A stretch of 64,000 bases of DNA from Patiriisocius sp047731265 (lineage in GTDB: Bacteria; Bacteroidota; Bacteroidia; Flavobacteriales; Flavobacteriaceae): positions 3,720,001-3,784,000 of the forward strand of contig NZ_CP159835.1 of assembly GCF_047731265.1 (NCBI RefSeq). Reading direction: 5' to 3'. The notes beneath the pieces are model-generated. The model made no database searches and was not told the origin of the DNA. It was given only the letters and a program-made list of their open reading frames with translations. Numbering within the stretch: the first letter of the stretch is position 1; each line of letters starts with the position of its first letter. Positions 1 through 9,389 of this stretch are shown here, one piece after another. The translations under genes were made by a program, and so were the position numbers.

Positions 1-245
1 TACCAACTAGTTACAGTATTCCAAAAAATATTGAAAACTAAAACTTACATATCAAAATTTATAACTCTCATTTCAGTTAATTATTTAAATTTCAAAGTGT
101 AAAAAACAGTTCCTATTCTAGGCAACTCAAACTTGTAAACTCCATCTATTCATGCTACTTTTGATAGTGTTATTTTTACACAAGACCTTCTTATAAAACA
201 TATTCTTTCTTATAGGTCGAGTTACAAACTTTAAAATATGACTTA

Positions 246-1130
246 ATGAAAAACGTAGCTGTTATTGGTGCTGGTACAATGGGTAACGGTATTGCTCACA
301 CTTTTGCACAAAAAGATTACAAAGTTCAATTAATTGATATTTCTCAAACGTCTTTAGATCGAGGTATGGCAACAATTGCCAAGAACCTTGACCGAATGGT
401 TGCTAAAGAGAAAATCACAGAGGCTGATAAACAACAGACTTTAATGAACATCACAACACACACCTCAATTGCTGAAGGAGTTAAAGGTGTAGGTTTAGTT
501 GTTGAAGCTGCTACCGAAAATCTAGCGTTAAAGCTTAGGATATTTAAAGAATTAGATTCACTTTGTGCACCAGATACAATACTTGCGAGTAACACTTCTT
601 CTATTTCAATCACACAAATAGGTGCGGTAACGTCCAGACCGGAAATGGTAATAGGAATGCATTTTATGAATCCTGTCCCCATTATGAAATTGGTTGAAAT
701 CATCAAAGGATACAGTACTAGCCAGGAAACATATAAAACGGTTGAAGAGCTTTCAAAAAAACTAAACAAAGTTCCTGTTGAAGTAAACGATTATCCTGGT
801 TTCGTGGCCAACCGGATCTTAATGCCAATGATTAATGAAGCTATTGAAACACTATATAATGGCGTTGCAGGAGTTAAAGAAATTGACACGGTAATGATGT
901 TAGGGATGGCGCACCCAATGGGGCCGCTAGCGCTTGCAGATTTTATTGGACTAGATGTTTGTCTTTCTATATTAAATGTGATGTATGATGGTTTCAAAAA
1001 CCCAAAATATGCGCCATGCCCCTTATTAGTAAATATGGTAATGGCTGGAAAAATGGGTTCTAAAAGTGGCGAAGGGTTTTACGATTATTCTGAAAATAGA
1101 AGAGCAGAAGTTGTTAGCTCGCAGTTTTAA
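246..1130 (+). CDS. 3-hydroxyacyl-CoA (3-hydroxybutyryl-CoA) dehydrogenase
   Basis: This 294-aa cytosolic enzyme should oxidise (S)-3-hydroxyacyl-CoA with NAD(P), or catalyse the reverse step, in fatty acid or butanoate metabolism. The N-terminal Rossmann fold is marked by GAGTMG at residues 8-13. The family signature with the catalytic His follows in GMHFMNPVP near residue 138, and the C-terminal dimerisation domain keeps DYPGFVANR and ends in GKMGSKSGEGFYDY. The length matches single-domain Hbd/PaaH proteins, without the hydratase fusion seen in FadB. The first ATG fits the family N-terminus. The next gene on the strand, 110 bp downstream, encodes a DUF1015 protein. Substrate chain length cannot be read from the sequence. 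Confidence 0.93.
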   Translation: MKNVAVIGAGTMGNGIAHTFAQKDYKVQLIDISQTSLDRGMATIAKNLDRMVAKEKITEADKQQTLMNITTHTSIAEGVKGVGLVVEAATENLALKLRIFKELDSLCAPDTILASNTSSISITQIGAVTSRPEMVIGMHFMNPVPIMKLVEIIKGYSTSQETYKTVEELSKKLNKVPVEVNDYPGFVANRILMPMINEAIETLYNGVAGVKEIDTVMMLGMAHPMGPLALADFIGLDVCLSILNVMYDGFKNPKYAPCPLLVNMVMAGKMGSKSGEGFYDYSENRRAEVVSSQF

Positions 1131-1240
1131 TAATCAGTAGCAGTAGCAAAATTAAAACTTTTCATGCAATTGAAATAACACCCTCTTACTACTTGCTATT
1201 TAAATTTTGTGATTTATTTTTTTTGATTTGATTTAAAATT

Positions 1241-2479
1241 ATGGCTAAAATAGTACCTTTTAGAGCAGTTCGTCCTGCAAGAGATAAAGTGAGTTTGATT
1301 GCTTCGCGGTCTTATGACAGCTACACTCATGAGCAACGAGAATCTCGTTTGAGGGACAATCCATTTTCATTTTTACATATTGTAAATCCTGGCTACAAAT
1401 ACCGCCAGCATTTGAGTGGTAAACAACGGTATAAATTAGTTCGAAATAGATATCAAGAATTTAAAGAAGAACATATTTTTATAAAAGACGAACAACCTTG
1501 TTACTATTGTTATAAAATAGTAAACCGAGATGGGCTCGTTTTCCATGGAATTGTAGCTGCAGCAAGTGCTCAAGATTATGAAAAAGGCATTATCAAGAAA
1601 CACGAAGACACTTTACAATACAAAGAAAAGATCTTTGTAAAATATTTAAAAACGGTTGGCTTTAATGCAGAACCTGTGCTCCTCACCTATCCTGATAATC
1701 CAGAATTAGCAGCATTGATTAAAAAACTAATGGAACCGCGTGCGGAGTATGAATTTACTACAACCTATCGTGATACACATTATTTATGGCCAATTCACGA
1801 TACAACTTCGGTTAAAAGAGTTTCTGAAATTTTTGAAGCGATGGAAAAAGTTTATATAGCAGATGGACATCATCGCAGTTCGTCTTCATATTTGTTAGCT
1901 AAAAATATGAAAGCCGAAAATAAAAATCATACCGGCAAAGAACCCTATAATTATTTCATGAGTTATTTAATCCCTGAAAGCAACTTGAAAATTTATGAAT
2001 TTAATCGACTAATAACTACACTTAACGGATTGAAAAAAGAAGAGTTTTTAGTCCAATTAGATGAACATTTCCGCATTGAAAATAGAGGACTAGAATATTA
2101 TAAACCCTCTAAAAAACATCATTTTAGCATGTATCTTGACGGTAATTTCTATTCCTTATACCTTAGAAAAAATTATTACAAAATTACAAATGCCTTGGAC
2201 GCACTAGATACTCAAATCTTATATAAATTAGTTTTAGCTCCTATTCTTGGTATTAAAGACGCTCGCAACGATACGCGGATTGAATATTCCCATGGAAAAA
2301 ACGACTTGGCCTTTGTAAAAACGGCTGTTGATAAAGGTGAGTTTGCTGTAGGTTTTGGATTGGTCCCAATAACCACCAATGAAATGAAACAAATTGCCGA
2401 TGAAGGCTTAAAAATGCCACCAAAAAGCACCTATATAGAACCTAAATTGCGAAGTGGTGTAACCATTTACGAATTTTAA
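1241..2479 (+). CDS. DUF1015 family protein
   Basis: This 412-aa protein belongs to the widespread DUF1015 family, whose biochemical role is not established to my knowledge. Family marks are the N-terminal IVPFRAVRP, the NPFSFLHIVNP segment near residues 40-50, KKHEDT at 119-124 and YIADGHHR at 205-212. The last resembles a small conserved acidic and histidine patch. No signal peptide or membrane segment is seen, so it is probably cytosolic. It is flanked by a 3-hydroxyacyl-CoA dehydrogenase and by yggS only 18 bp downstream, so co-transcription with yggS is likely. In other Bacteroidota I recall this family near hydroxyacid dehydrogenase or serine biosynthesis genes, which would fit a metabolic role, but that is inference. 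Confidence 0.9.
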   Translation: MAKIVPFRAVRPARDKVSLIASRSYDSYTHEQRESRLRDNPFSFLHIVNPGYKYRQHLSGKQRYKLVRNRYQEFKEEHIFIKDEQPCYYCYKIVNRDGLVFHGIVAAASAQDYEKGIIKKHEDTLQYKEKIFVKYLKTVGFNAEPVLLTYPDNPELAALIKKLMEPRAEYEFTTTYRDTHYLWPIHDTTSVKRVSEIFEAMEKVYIADGHHRSSSSYLLAKNMKAENKNHTGKEPYNYFMSYLIPESNLKIYEFNRLITTLNGLKKEEFLVQLDEHFRIENRGLEYYKPSKKHHFSMYLDGNFYSLYLRKNYYKITNALDALDTQILYKLVLAPILGIKDARNDTRIEYSHGKNDLAFVKTAVDKGEFAVGFGLVPITTNEMKQIADEGLKMPPKSTYIEPKLRSGVTIYEF

Positions 2480-2497
2480 TCCTCAAAACGTTAACTT

Positions 2498-3157
2498 ATG
2501 CATATTGCAGAAAAAATAAAAGAATATACCACTTTACTTCCTTCAGCTATTTCGCTCATCGCTGTGTCAAAAACAAAACCAGTTGCAGATCTTATGGAAG
2601 CATATGAAGTAGGACAGCGAATTTTTGGAGAAAATAAAGTGCAAGAAATGACTTCAAAATGGAAAGAAATGCCCAAGGATATCGAATGGCATATGATTGG
2701 ACATGTTCAAAGTAACAAGGTTAAATATATGGCTCCTTTCGTGGATCTTATTCACGCAGTTGACAGCTTAAAACTATTAAAAGAAATTAACAAGCAAGCT
2801 AAAAATAACGACCGAACCATTCGCTGCCTTGTACAAATCAAAATTGCTCAAGAGGATAGTAAATTTGGAATGTCCTGGAATGAAGCCTTAGAACTCTTAG
2901 CTAGTGAAACTTTTAAAAGTTTAGAAAATATAGAAATAGCAGGACTTATGGGAATGGCCACTTTTACAGAGAATACTTCTCAAATAGAACAAGAATTTAA
3001 AAAACTGAAAGGATTCTTCGACGAGGGCAAAAAGAATAATCCTTCATTTAAAGAGCTAAGTATGGGGATGAGCAGTGATTATAATATCGCTATTAAAAAC
3101 GGAAGTACGATGGTTCGCATTGGAAGCGATATTTTTGGTGCTAGAAACTATAATTAG
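2498..3157 (+). CDS. yggS: YggS-family PLP-binding protein (PLP homeostasis)
   Basis: This 219-aa protein is of the YggS/PLPBP family, a single-domain alanine-racemase-fold TIM barrel that binds pyridoxal 5'-phosphate and buffers vitamin B6 and amino/keto acid pools. The PLP lysine is expected at K25 in AVSKTKP. Other family marks are GENKVQE near residue 44, WHMIGHVQSNK near 64, and the phosphate-binding C-terminus with LSMGMSSDY and VRIGSDIFG. It lies 18 bp behind the DUF1015 gene and is likely co-transcribed with it. The length is typical and all landmark motifs are present. It has no racemase C-terminal domain, so catalytic activity is not expected. Confidence 0.94.
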   Translation: MHIAEKIKEYTTLLPSAISLIAVSKTKPVADLMEAYEVGQRIFGENKVQEMTSKWKEMPKDIEWHMIGHVQSNKVKYMAPFVDLIHAVDSLKLLKEINKQAKNNDRTIRCLVQIKIAQEDSKFGMSWNEALELLASETFKSLENIEIAGLMGMATFTENTSQIEQEFKKLKGFFDEGKKNNPSFKELSMGMSSDYNIAIKNGSTMVRIGSDIFGARNYN

Positions 3158-3216
3158 TTTATATTAGATTTTTTAAAGTAATTAATTGAATTTTTTAGGT
3201 TACAAACAAGATTTTA

Positions 3217-4599
3217 TTGGAATACGCAATTTTAGACATAGAAACTACTGGAGGTAAATACAATGAAGAAGGCATTACTGAAATTGCAATCTACCGTTTT
3301 GATGGTGAAAAAATTATTGATCAATTTGCAAGCCTTATTAATCCCGAACGACCCATCCAGCCTTTTGTAGTAAACCTTACAGGCATTAATACAGAGATGC
3401 TTCGTAATGCTCCAAAATTTTATGAAGTTGCAAAACGAATTATCGAAATCACCAAAGATGCTGTTTTAGTGGCACACAATGCCAAATTTGACAATAGAAT
3501 ACTTTCAACAGAATTTGATAGATTGGGCTATAATTTTGAACAAGAAACACTCTGCACCGTTGAATTAGCAAAAAAGTTAATCCCTGATATGCCTTCCTAT
3601 AGTCTTGGTAAACTAGTGCGAAGTTTAGGCATCCCAATTACAGATCGCCATCGCGCCCAAGGGGATGCAAAGGCAACCGTAACACTTTTTAAATTACTTT
3701 TACTTAAAGATACTGACAAGGAAATTGTCAAACAATTCGTCAAAAAAGACCCGAAAAAACAAGTAGATAGTAAGTTACTGAATATTATCAGAGAGGCTCC
3801 AACAACAACTGGGGTTTATTATATGCACCGCGAAGATGGTACTATCATTTACATTGGAAAAAGCAACAATATAAAAAAACGCATTACACAGCATTTTACT
3901 AGTGACAATAGAAAAAGTAAAGTAATACAACAAGAAGTAGCAGAGGTTACCTATGAAAATACTGGCAACGAATTGGTGGCACTTTTAAAAGAAAATGATG
4001 AGATTAAACGCCACAAGCCTAAACACAATAGAGCGCTTAGACGCACTGTCTTTCAATATCAACTAAGCACATTAGTAGACAAAGAAGGGTATATAAACTT
4101 AAAAATTGAAAAGTCTGATGCTCGAAAGAAGCCATTATTGACCTTCAGCAACTACCAATCTGTAAAAAATAGGATGGCAAATATTGTTGAAAAATATTCA
4201 CTTTGCCAACGTCTAACCGGACTTCACACTACAACTGGCGCTTGTTTTAATTATACCATTAAACAATGTAATGGTGCCTGTGTGGAAAAAGAATCTGCTA
4301 AACAATATAACGAACGTGCTCAAGAATTTATAGATGCAACTAGCTATATTAATGAAAATATGTTGATTATTGATAAAGGTCGCGATGTAGATGAAAGATC
4401 TGTAATTTTAGTTAAGAATGGCGTTTTTAAAGGCTTTGGTTTTTATAGCCTAAATCATCAAATAAACAATCCTGAAATTTTGAAAAGTATTATTCGACCA
4501 GTAAGTAATAATAAAGATTCACAGCATATAATACAGAGTTATTTAAGAAAAAACAAAGTCATTAAAATCATGAAATTAACCACAGAAGATAGTATTTAG
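3217..4599 (+). CDS. DEDDh 3'-5' exonuclease fused to GIY-YIG (Cho/UvrC-like) nuclease
   Basis: This 460-aa protein combines two nuclease modules. Residues 1-165 are a DnaQ/epsilon-like exonuclease with a complete DEDDh set: D7 and E9 in ILDIETTGG, D92 in AHNAKFD, H145, and D150 in HRAQGDAKAT. Residues about 195-280 form a GIY-YIG domain (GVYYM near 199, YIGKSN near 212, then basic KKRITQHF), as in UvrC and Cho. The remaining C-terminus is Cho-like with several cysteines (CNGACVEK). The architecture is that of the bacterial DnaQ-GIY-YIG repair proteins, so a role in DNA damage processing is likely. No ATG lies near the conserved start; a TTG at 3217 places MEYAILDIETT correctly. The next gene begins 36 bp downstream. 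Confidence 0.9.
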   Translation: MEYAILDIETTGGKYNEEGITEIAIYRFDGEKIIDQFASLINPERPIQPFVVNLTGINTEMLRNAPKFYEVAKRIIEITKDAVLVAHNAKFDNRILSTEFDRLGYNFEQETLCTVELAKKLIPDMPSYSLGKLVRSLGIPITDRHRAQGDAKATVTLFKLLLLKDTDKEIVKQFVKKDPKKQVDSKLLNIIREAPTTTGVYYMHREDGTIIYIGKSNNIKKRITQHFTSDNRKSKVIQQEVAEVTYENTGNELVALLKENDEIKRHKPKHNRALRRTVFQYQLSTLVDKEGYINLKIEKSDARKKPLLTFSNYQSVKNRMANIVEKYSLCQRLTGLHTTTGACFNYTIKQCNGACVEKESAKQYNERAQEFIDATSYINENMLIIDKGRDVDERSVILVKNGVFKGFGFYSLNHQINNPEILKSIIRPVSNNKDSQHIIQSYLRKNKVIKIMKLTTEDSI

Positions 4600-4635
4600 C
4601 ATAAACTTACTTACTTTAGCTAGCAACAATTAGAT

Positions 4636-5487
4636 TTGACTTCAACAAAAAATATTAGTTTACGCAATAAACTTCATACAATCATCTATGAGGCAGATAC
4701 TCCTATGGGCAAGTTGTTTGATATCATCTTGCTCATTTTAATTGTGGTTAGCGTAATTTTTGTAATGCTGGAAAGTGTTAAAGGTTTTCCAGAATACATA
4801 TACGACTGGCTATATTACGGAGAATGGGTAATTACAATTTTCTTTACATTCGAATATATTGCGAGGATTGTCACCGTTAAAAAACCTTCTACTTATATTT
4901 TTAGTTTCTATGGCATTATAGATTTACTTTCAACAATACCACTTTATCTATCGTTTATACTCGCTGGAACCAATGTACTACTTGCAGTAAGAGCCTTACG
5001 TTTATTAAGGGTATTTAGAATTTTAAAAATAGCAAGATATATAGGTGAATCTAACAAGCTTTCAAAAGCGCTTAAGGATAGTCGTCCTAAAATTTTAATC
5101 TTTCTTTTTGCTGTATTAATCATAAGTATCATTGCTGGTACGGTGATGTATCTAGTTGAAGGAGAAGAAAGTGGTTTTGTAAGCATCCCTGTAAGTGTGT
5201 ATTGGTGTATTGTTACCTTAACTACTGTTGGTTTTGGAGATATTGCACCCGTTACTCCTTTCGGGCAATTTATAGCTGCGCTAATTATGATTATGGGGTA
5301 CGGTATTATAGCGGTACCTACAGGAATTGTAAGCGCAGAATACACAAAAGCCATTAATGATGATAATCAAGATGACCCCAGTTATGTGCACGTAAACAGC
5401 CAATCTTGTGGTAACTGTAATGCTGAAACACATCGCGATGATGCTGAATTCTGCCATAAATGTGGATTCGAACTTCATCCAGAATAA
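4636..5487 (+). CDS. Voltage-sensor potassium channel with C-terminal zinc ribbon
   Basis: This is a 283-aa inner-membrane ion channel. Six hydrophobic segments fit a voltage-gated channel: S1 about 28-46, S2 about 60-78, S3 about 90-108, an Arg-rich S4 (RALRLLRVFRILK, 119-131), S5 about 151-174, and S6 about 211-232. The selectivity filter TVGFGD (197-202) is the potassium signature. A short cytosolic tail ends in two CxxC knuckles (C258/C261 and C273/C276, as CGNC and CHKC), a zinc-ribbon-like module. I recall that tail only as an occasional feature of bacterial channels. The start is a TTG at 4636; no ATG fits S1. It lies 36 bp after the nuclease gene and 11 bp before miaA. What gates it is unknown. 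Confidence 0.9.
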   Translation: MTSTKNISLRNKLHTIIYEADTPMGKLFDIILLILIVVSVIFVMLESVKGFPEYIYDWLYYGEWVITIFFTFEYIARIVTVKKPSTYIFSFYGIIDLLSTIPLYLSFILAGTNVLLAVRALRLLRVFRILKIARYIGESNKLSKALKDSRPKILIFLFAVLIISIIAGTVMYLVEGEESGFVSIPVSVYWCIVTLTTVGFGDIAPVTPFGQFIAALIMIMGYGIIAVPTGIVSAEYTKAINDDNQDDPSYVHVNSQSCGNCNAETHRDDAEFCHKCGFELHPE

Positions 5488-5498
5488 CTTTGAGACTA

Positions 5499-6407
5499 AT
5501 GCAGAAGCCTTTATTAATATGTGTTGTTGGCCCCACAGCTATTGGTAAAACAACACTAGGCATACAAATTGCCAAAGCTTTTTCTACGGAAATCATTTCG
5601 GCAGATTCTCGACAGTTTTATAAAGAAATGACCATTGGAACAGCTGTACCTTCTGCGGAAGAATTAGCTGCGGTAACACATCATTTTATTCAGCACACCT
5701 CTATTTTTGAAAAATATACCGTTGGAGATTTTGAACGAGAAGCAATAAACAAACTAAGAGAACTTTTTAAAACTAGAAACATGGCGGTCTTAGTGGGTGG
5801 CTCTGGATTGTATATAGATGCTGTTGCAAAAGGATTGGATAAATTTCCAGAAATAGACCCTAAAGTTCGCGAAGAGTTGAATGCAGCATTAGAAAATAAC
5901 GGGATCGAATATCTACAAAAAGAATTAGAAAAGGCAGACCCTACTACTTTTAAGAATATTGATATTAAAAATCCAAGACGTATCATTAGGGCCTTAGAAA
6001 TATTTCGTTCTTCTGGGAAACCTTATTCTTCTTTTATAACGTCTCAAACCACACAAAGAGAATTCACAACGTTATATATTGGACTCAAAGCGGAAAGACC
6101 CTTAGTATATGATCGTATCAATCAACGAGTTGATACGATGTTAGCCGAAGGTTTACTAGAAGAAGCTGAAAGATTATTTCCTCACAAAGACCTGAACTCT
6201 TTACAAACAGTGGGCTACAAAGAATTATTTAATTATTTTGAAGATGCTATTTCAAAAGATGAAGCCATTGAAGAAATTAAAAAGAATACTCGGAGGTTTG
6301 CAAAAAGACAAGTTACTTGGTTTAGAAAAAATGAAGCAATACAATGGTTTGATTACAACTCTCCTATTGAGAATATACTGAATTATATTCAAAAAAAAAC
6401 GCTCTAA
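5499..6407 (+). CDS. miaA: tRNA dimethylallyltransferase
   Basis: MiaA transfers a dimethylallyl group from DMAPP to N6 of A37 in tRNAs reading UNN codons. The protein is 302 aa from the ATG at 5499. The P-loop GPTAIGKT lies at residues 11-18, followed by the tRNA-binding DSRQFYKE segment, the GGSGLYIDA motif and the C-terminal QTVGYKE. A longer frame opens at 5460 inside the preceding channel gene, but those 13 residues do not belong to the family, so I chose 5499. The stop codon (6405-6407) lies inside the hairpin that terminates the operon. It is the last gene of the plus-strand run and faces the response regulator. Confidence 0.95.
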   Translation: MQKPLLICVVGPTAIGKTTLGIQIAKAFSTEIISADSRQFYKEMTIGTAVPSAEELAAVTHHFIQHTSIFEKYTVGDFEREAINKLRELFKTRNMAVLVGGSGLYIDAVAKGLDKFPEIDPKVREELNAALENNGIEYLQKELEKADPTTFKNIDIKNPRRIIRALEIFRSSGKPYSSFITSQTTQREFTTLYIGLKAERPLVYDRINQRVDTMLAEGLLEEAERLFPHKDLNSLQTVGYKELFNYFEDAISKDEAIEEIKKNTRRFAKRQVTWFRKNEAIQWFDYNSPIENILNYIQKKTL

Positions 6408-6420
6408 ACTAGAGCGTTTT
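6396..6420. terminator. Bidirectional hairpin terminator between miaA and the response regulator gene
   Basis: An 11-bp perfect inverted repeat (arms 6396-6406 and 6410-6420, core ACGCTCTA) has a 3-nt loop, an A-run before it and a T-run after it. It sits between convergent genes and can work in both directions. The miaA stop codon overlaps the left arm. Confidence 0.9.
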
Positions 6421-6444
6421 TACATATATTACAGCTTTATAAAA

Positions 6445-7161
6445 CTAATTTTTTACTTCGCTTTTTACCACAAGACGAAATCCCTCCCCGTGAATATTTA
6501 TAATTTCAACATCGTCTTCCTGTCCTAGATACTTTCTTAATTTAGCAATATAAACATCCATACTTCTTGACGTAAAATAATTATCATCTCTCCATATTTT
6601 TGTTAAGGCCAGCTCTCTTGGCATCAAATCGTTTTTATGTAAAGCAAGGAGACGTAATAATTCATTCTCTTTAGGGGAAAGCTTCACTGGATCGCCATCA
6701 TTATATGTTAAAAACCTTAATTTGGAATTCAAAAAGAAATTACCAATCTCAAATTCAAACTGTTTGCTATCTGCAACAGAATCAGTTGATTTTCTTTGAA
6801 TGATAGCTTTAATTTTCATTAGCAGTACTTCACTATCAAAAGGCTTATTAAGGTAATCATCAGCTCCTACTTTGTATCCCTTAAGTACATCTTCTTTCAT
6901 TGCCTTAGCAGTCAAAAATATTATAGGAATTTCTTCATTTTTTTCTCTAATTTCTTTGGCAAGTGTAAATCCATCTTTATAAGGCATCATTACATCTAGA
7001 ATACAAAGATCATAATCATCCTTTTTAAATTTTTCAAAACCTTCCATTCCATTTTTAGCATGTGTAACGTTATAGTCGTTCATTGCCAAATAATCCTTTA
7101 GAACTGTTCCAAAATTTGGATCATCTTCTACTAGTAGTATTTTTTTATTTTCGGTTTCCAT
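6445..7161 (-). CDS. OmpR-family response regulator (RprY-like)
   Basis: This 238-aa protein is a two-component response regulator. The receiver domain (about 1-122) has the acidic pocket EDD at 12-14, the phospho-acceptor D56 in CILDVMMP and the conserved lysine K106 in NKPFD. The C-terminal winged helix (about 138-235) carries the OmpR-type LSPKENELLRLL and the recognition-region segment RSMDVYIAKLRKYL. It is 3 bp downstream of the kinase gene in the same transcript, and the pair resembles RprX/RprY of Bacteroides. Transcription ends at the hairpin shared with miaA. Its target genes cannot be deduced here. Confidence 0.94.
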   Translation of the reverse strand: METENKKILLVEDDPNFGTVLKDYLAMNDYNVTHAKNGMEGFEKFKKDDYDLCILDVMMPYKDGFTLAKEIREKNEEIPIIFLTAKAMKEDVLKGYKVGADDYLNKPFDSEVLLMKIKAIIQRKSTDSVADSKQFEFEIGNFFLNSKLRFLTYNDGDPVKLSPKENELLRLLALHKNDLMPRELALTKIWRDDNYFTSRSMDVYIAKLRKYLGQEDDVEIINIHGEGFRLVVKSEVKN

Positions 7162-7164
7162 ATA

Positions 7165-8727
7165 TTAAGATATTAAGTGTAATTTTATAGTAAAGGTACT
7201 TCCTTTTCCTTGTTCGCTATCTACAGTAATTTTTGCATCGTGATCATCAAGAATTCTTTTTACATAAGACAGTCCGAGACCGTGGCCTTTAACGTTATGT
7301 ATATCACCTGTTGAAACTCTGTAAAATTTTTCAAAAATTTTCTTTTGTTCATTTTTACTCATTCCAACACCTTGATCTCTAATTTTTAGTACTACCTCAT
7401 TATTTGTATTTTCAGTAAACACATCTATTTTGGGTAGGTGTTCAGAATACTTCACGGCATTTTCTAATATATTAACAAATACATTTATCATATGAGATTC
7501 GTTTACTAAAACATCCCTTTTTAATGCTCCAAAATGAGTATTTATGTCTCCGCCACTATCTTCAACAATTAAACTAATGTGAGAAATTGAATCTTCAATA
7601 ATGTCATGAAGATCATATTTTTCCTTAGGCAAGTCAAGTTCATTCTTCTCTAATTTAGATATTCTCAACACATTCTCTACTTGCTCATGCATTCTGTTAT
7701 TCTCGTCTCGAATCATCCCCATATAACGGGTAAAAAAATCTTGATTTCCTTTAACTTTTGGGTTTTTCAAAGCATCTAGCGCAAGGTTAATCGTTGCAAT
7801 TGGAGTTTTGAACTCGTGAGTCATATTATTGATAAAATCATTCTTTATCTGCGCCAATTGTCTTTGTTTAAAAATTTGAGAAATGGCACTGTAAAATGTG
7901 ATAAAAATAACGCTAGTAAAGGTCAATGAAAGTATTGTCATCCCTAAAACAGAACTTAAAACATACTTGTCTTTCTCATAAAAATTAACATATAACTGAT
8001 ATTCCTTATTGAGATCATTATTATCAAAGAGCGGAACTTTAAATGTCGATTCTGGTGCAATCTCAAACTTCTTTGACCTTACTTTAGTAGCTAAATTATT
8101 GCTATAAACAGCGAACTGAAACCTTGCATTAACCCCTCTTACTCCTAATTCGTCTAAGATTACTTCTTCAATTTCTTCACTACTTACTCTTCTATGAATG
8201 GGTTCTGAGGTTGAAGTATTTGCAAAAAATGATTCAAACTGTGCACGCTCATATGGCTTTAACCTACTAAATGTTTCAGTTTTAATTTCTTGTGTACCAC
8301 TGCCATCTATATTCTTAGAAATTTTAGTCGCTTTTTTCTTACTTGTAATCTTTTTGTATATAAGACTATCGAGATCAGAATTTAAAATACCAGACGACAG
8401 TTTATAATCTTCTTCCATTATTCCATCAGAGAAGATATAAGCATCATTTCCATCTTCACTATTTATCTTATAGATAAGCTCGCTAATACTAACATTTTGA
8501 ACATCACCCTTTTCAGAAAGAATATCACTATAGAGATCAAAATACCGTTCAGTCTCGTTCAATTCAATTTCTGCTGAGCTATTAATTAAAGCTTGTCGAA
8601 CATTAGAAATAAACTGACTTTCCTTATTATTATAAGAATTTGATATCCAATATGATTGAACAAAAATAATCCCCACCAGTGACAATGACATTAATGCTAT
8701 CAACAAGCCAAAGAGCTTTTTATCCAT
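7165..8727 (-). CDS. Sensor histidine kinase (RprX-like)
   Basis: This is a 520-aa inner-membrane sensor kinase. Transmembrane segment 1 covers about residues 5-24. A periplasmic sensor region of about 230 residues with no recognised domain follows, then TM2 at about 256-281. The dimerisation box MTHEFKTP holds the phospho-accepting H304. The HATPase domain has its N box near NILENAVKY (about 420), G1 in RDQGVGMS (about 450), and G2 in GHGLGLSYVK (about 482). It is co-directional with and 3 bp upstream of the response regulator, so the two form one signalling pair, similar in length and layout to RprX. The signal is unknown. Confidence 0.93.
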   Translation of the reverse strand: MDKKLFGLLIALMSLSLVGIIFVQSYWISNSYNNKESQFISNVRQALINSSAEIELNETERYFDLYSDILSEKGDVQNVSISELIYKINSEDGNDAYIFSDGIMEEDYKLSSGILNSDLDSLIYKKITSKKKATKISKNIDGSGTQEIKTETFSRLKPYERAQFESFFANTSTSEPIHRRVSSEEIEEVILDELGVRGVNARFQFAVYSNNLATKVRSKKFEIAPESTFKVPLFDNNDLNKEYQLYVNFYEKDKYVLSSVLGMTILSLTFTSVIFITFYSAISQIFKQRQLAQIKNDFINNMTHEFKTPIATINLALDALKNPKVKGNQDFFTRYMGMIRDENNRMHEQVENVLRISKLEKNELDLPKEKYDLHDIIEDSISHISLIVEDSGGDINTHFGALKRDVLVNESHMINVFVNILENAVKYSEHLPKIDVFTENTNNEVVLKIRDQGVGMSKNEQKKIFEKFYRVSTGDIHNVKGHGLGLSYVKRILDDHDAKITVDSEQGKGSTFTIKLHLIS

Positions 8728-8798
8728 TACTCAAAAATAGGATTTTAACATTTAGCTTAAGTTATGTTTAACCAAATGTTAACAGAAGGCAACTAAAC

Positions 8799-9389
8799 TC
8801 AGGGAAATGAACTGTTCTTTATAAGGGCGTCAATTTGTAATACTTGAAGAGAAGTCGAATCAATGTCCATATTTTCTATATGATAGGTAGCTAATTTTAG
8901 TTTCTTTTCATCGTCCCATTGATGCTTCATTCGTGCGAGCACCTGTTCTTTTGAAGTATTATCTCTTTGCATCACCCGTTGTATTCTAAAATCCTGTGGT
9001 GCAGTAACTAAGATCGTAGCATCGCAATTTTTATAACTAGCATTTTCAAATATAATTGCAGCTTCTTTAATACAGTAATTTGCATTTTGCTTTCGGCACC
9101 ATCTTTCAAAATGTGAAGCGACTTTAGGGTGAATAATATTATTTAATTCTGAGAGCAGTGAAGCATTATTAAAAACCTTATTAGCAATATACTTTCTATC
9201 GGGTCCCTCTTCATTATAGGAACTAACCCCTAATAATTCAATAACTCGTCGACGCACAATTTTAGAGCTAGTCAGGATTCTTTTAGCTTCAATATCAGCA
9301 ATATAAACAGGAACCTTTAAGGCTTTAAACATTTTTGCCACAGTAGTTTTACCACATCCAATCCCCCCTGTAAGTCCTATAATTTTCAT
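8799..9389 (-). CDS. coaE: Dephospho-CoA kinase
   Basis: CoaE phosphorylates the 3'-hydroxyl of dephospho-CoA, the last step of coenzyme A synthesis. The protein is 196 aa. The P-loop GLTGGIGCGKTT starts at residue 5, and the family segments VYIADIEAK and IIHPKVASHF follow. The DATILVTAP and RVMQRDN segments near residues 130-145 are also typical. The start overlaps the end of the YbbR-like gene by 4 bp (9386-9389), so translational coupling is likely. coaBC of the same pathway lies in this window near 25 kb, though not in this operon. Confidence 0.95.
   Translation of the reverse strand: MKIIGLTGGIGCGKTTVAKMFKALKVPVYIADIEAKRILTSSKIVRRRVIELLGVSSYNEEGPDRKYIANKVFNNASLLSELNNIIHPKVASHFERWCRKQNANYCIKEAAIIFENASYKNCDATILVTAPQDFRIQRVMQRDNTSKEQVLARMKHQWDDEKKLKLATYHIENMDIDSTSLQVLQIDALIKNSSFP

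Noticed and set aside
5460..5498. Longer miaA start at 5460
   Set aside because: It lies inside the zinc-ribbon coding sequence of the channel gene, and the added residues do not match MiaA proteins.
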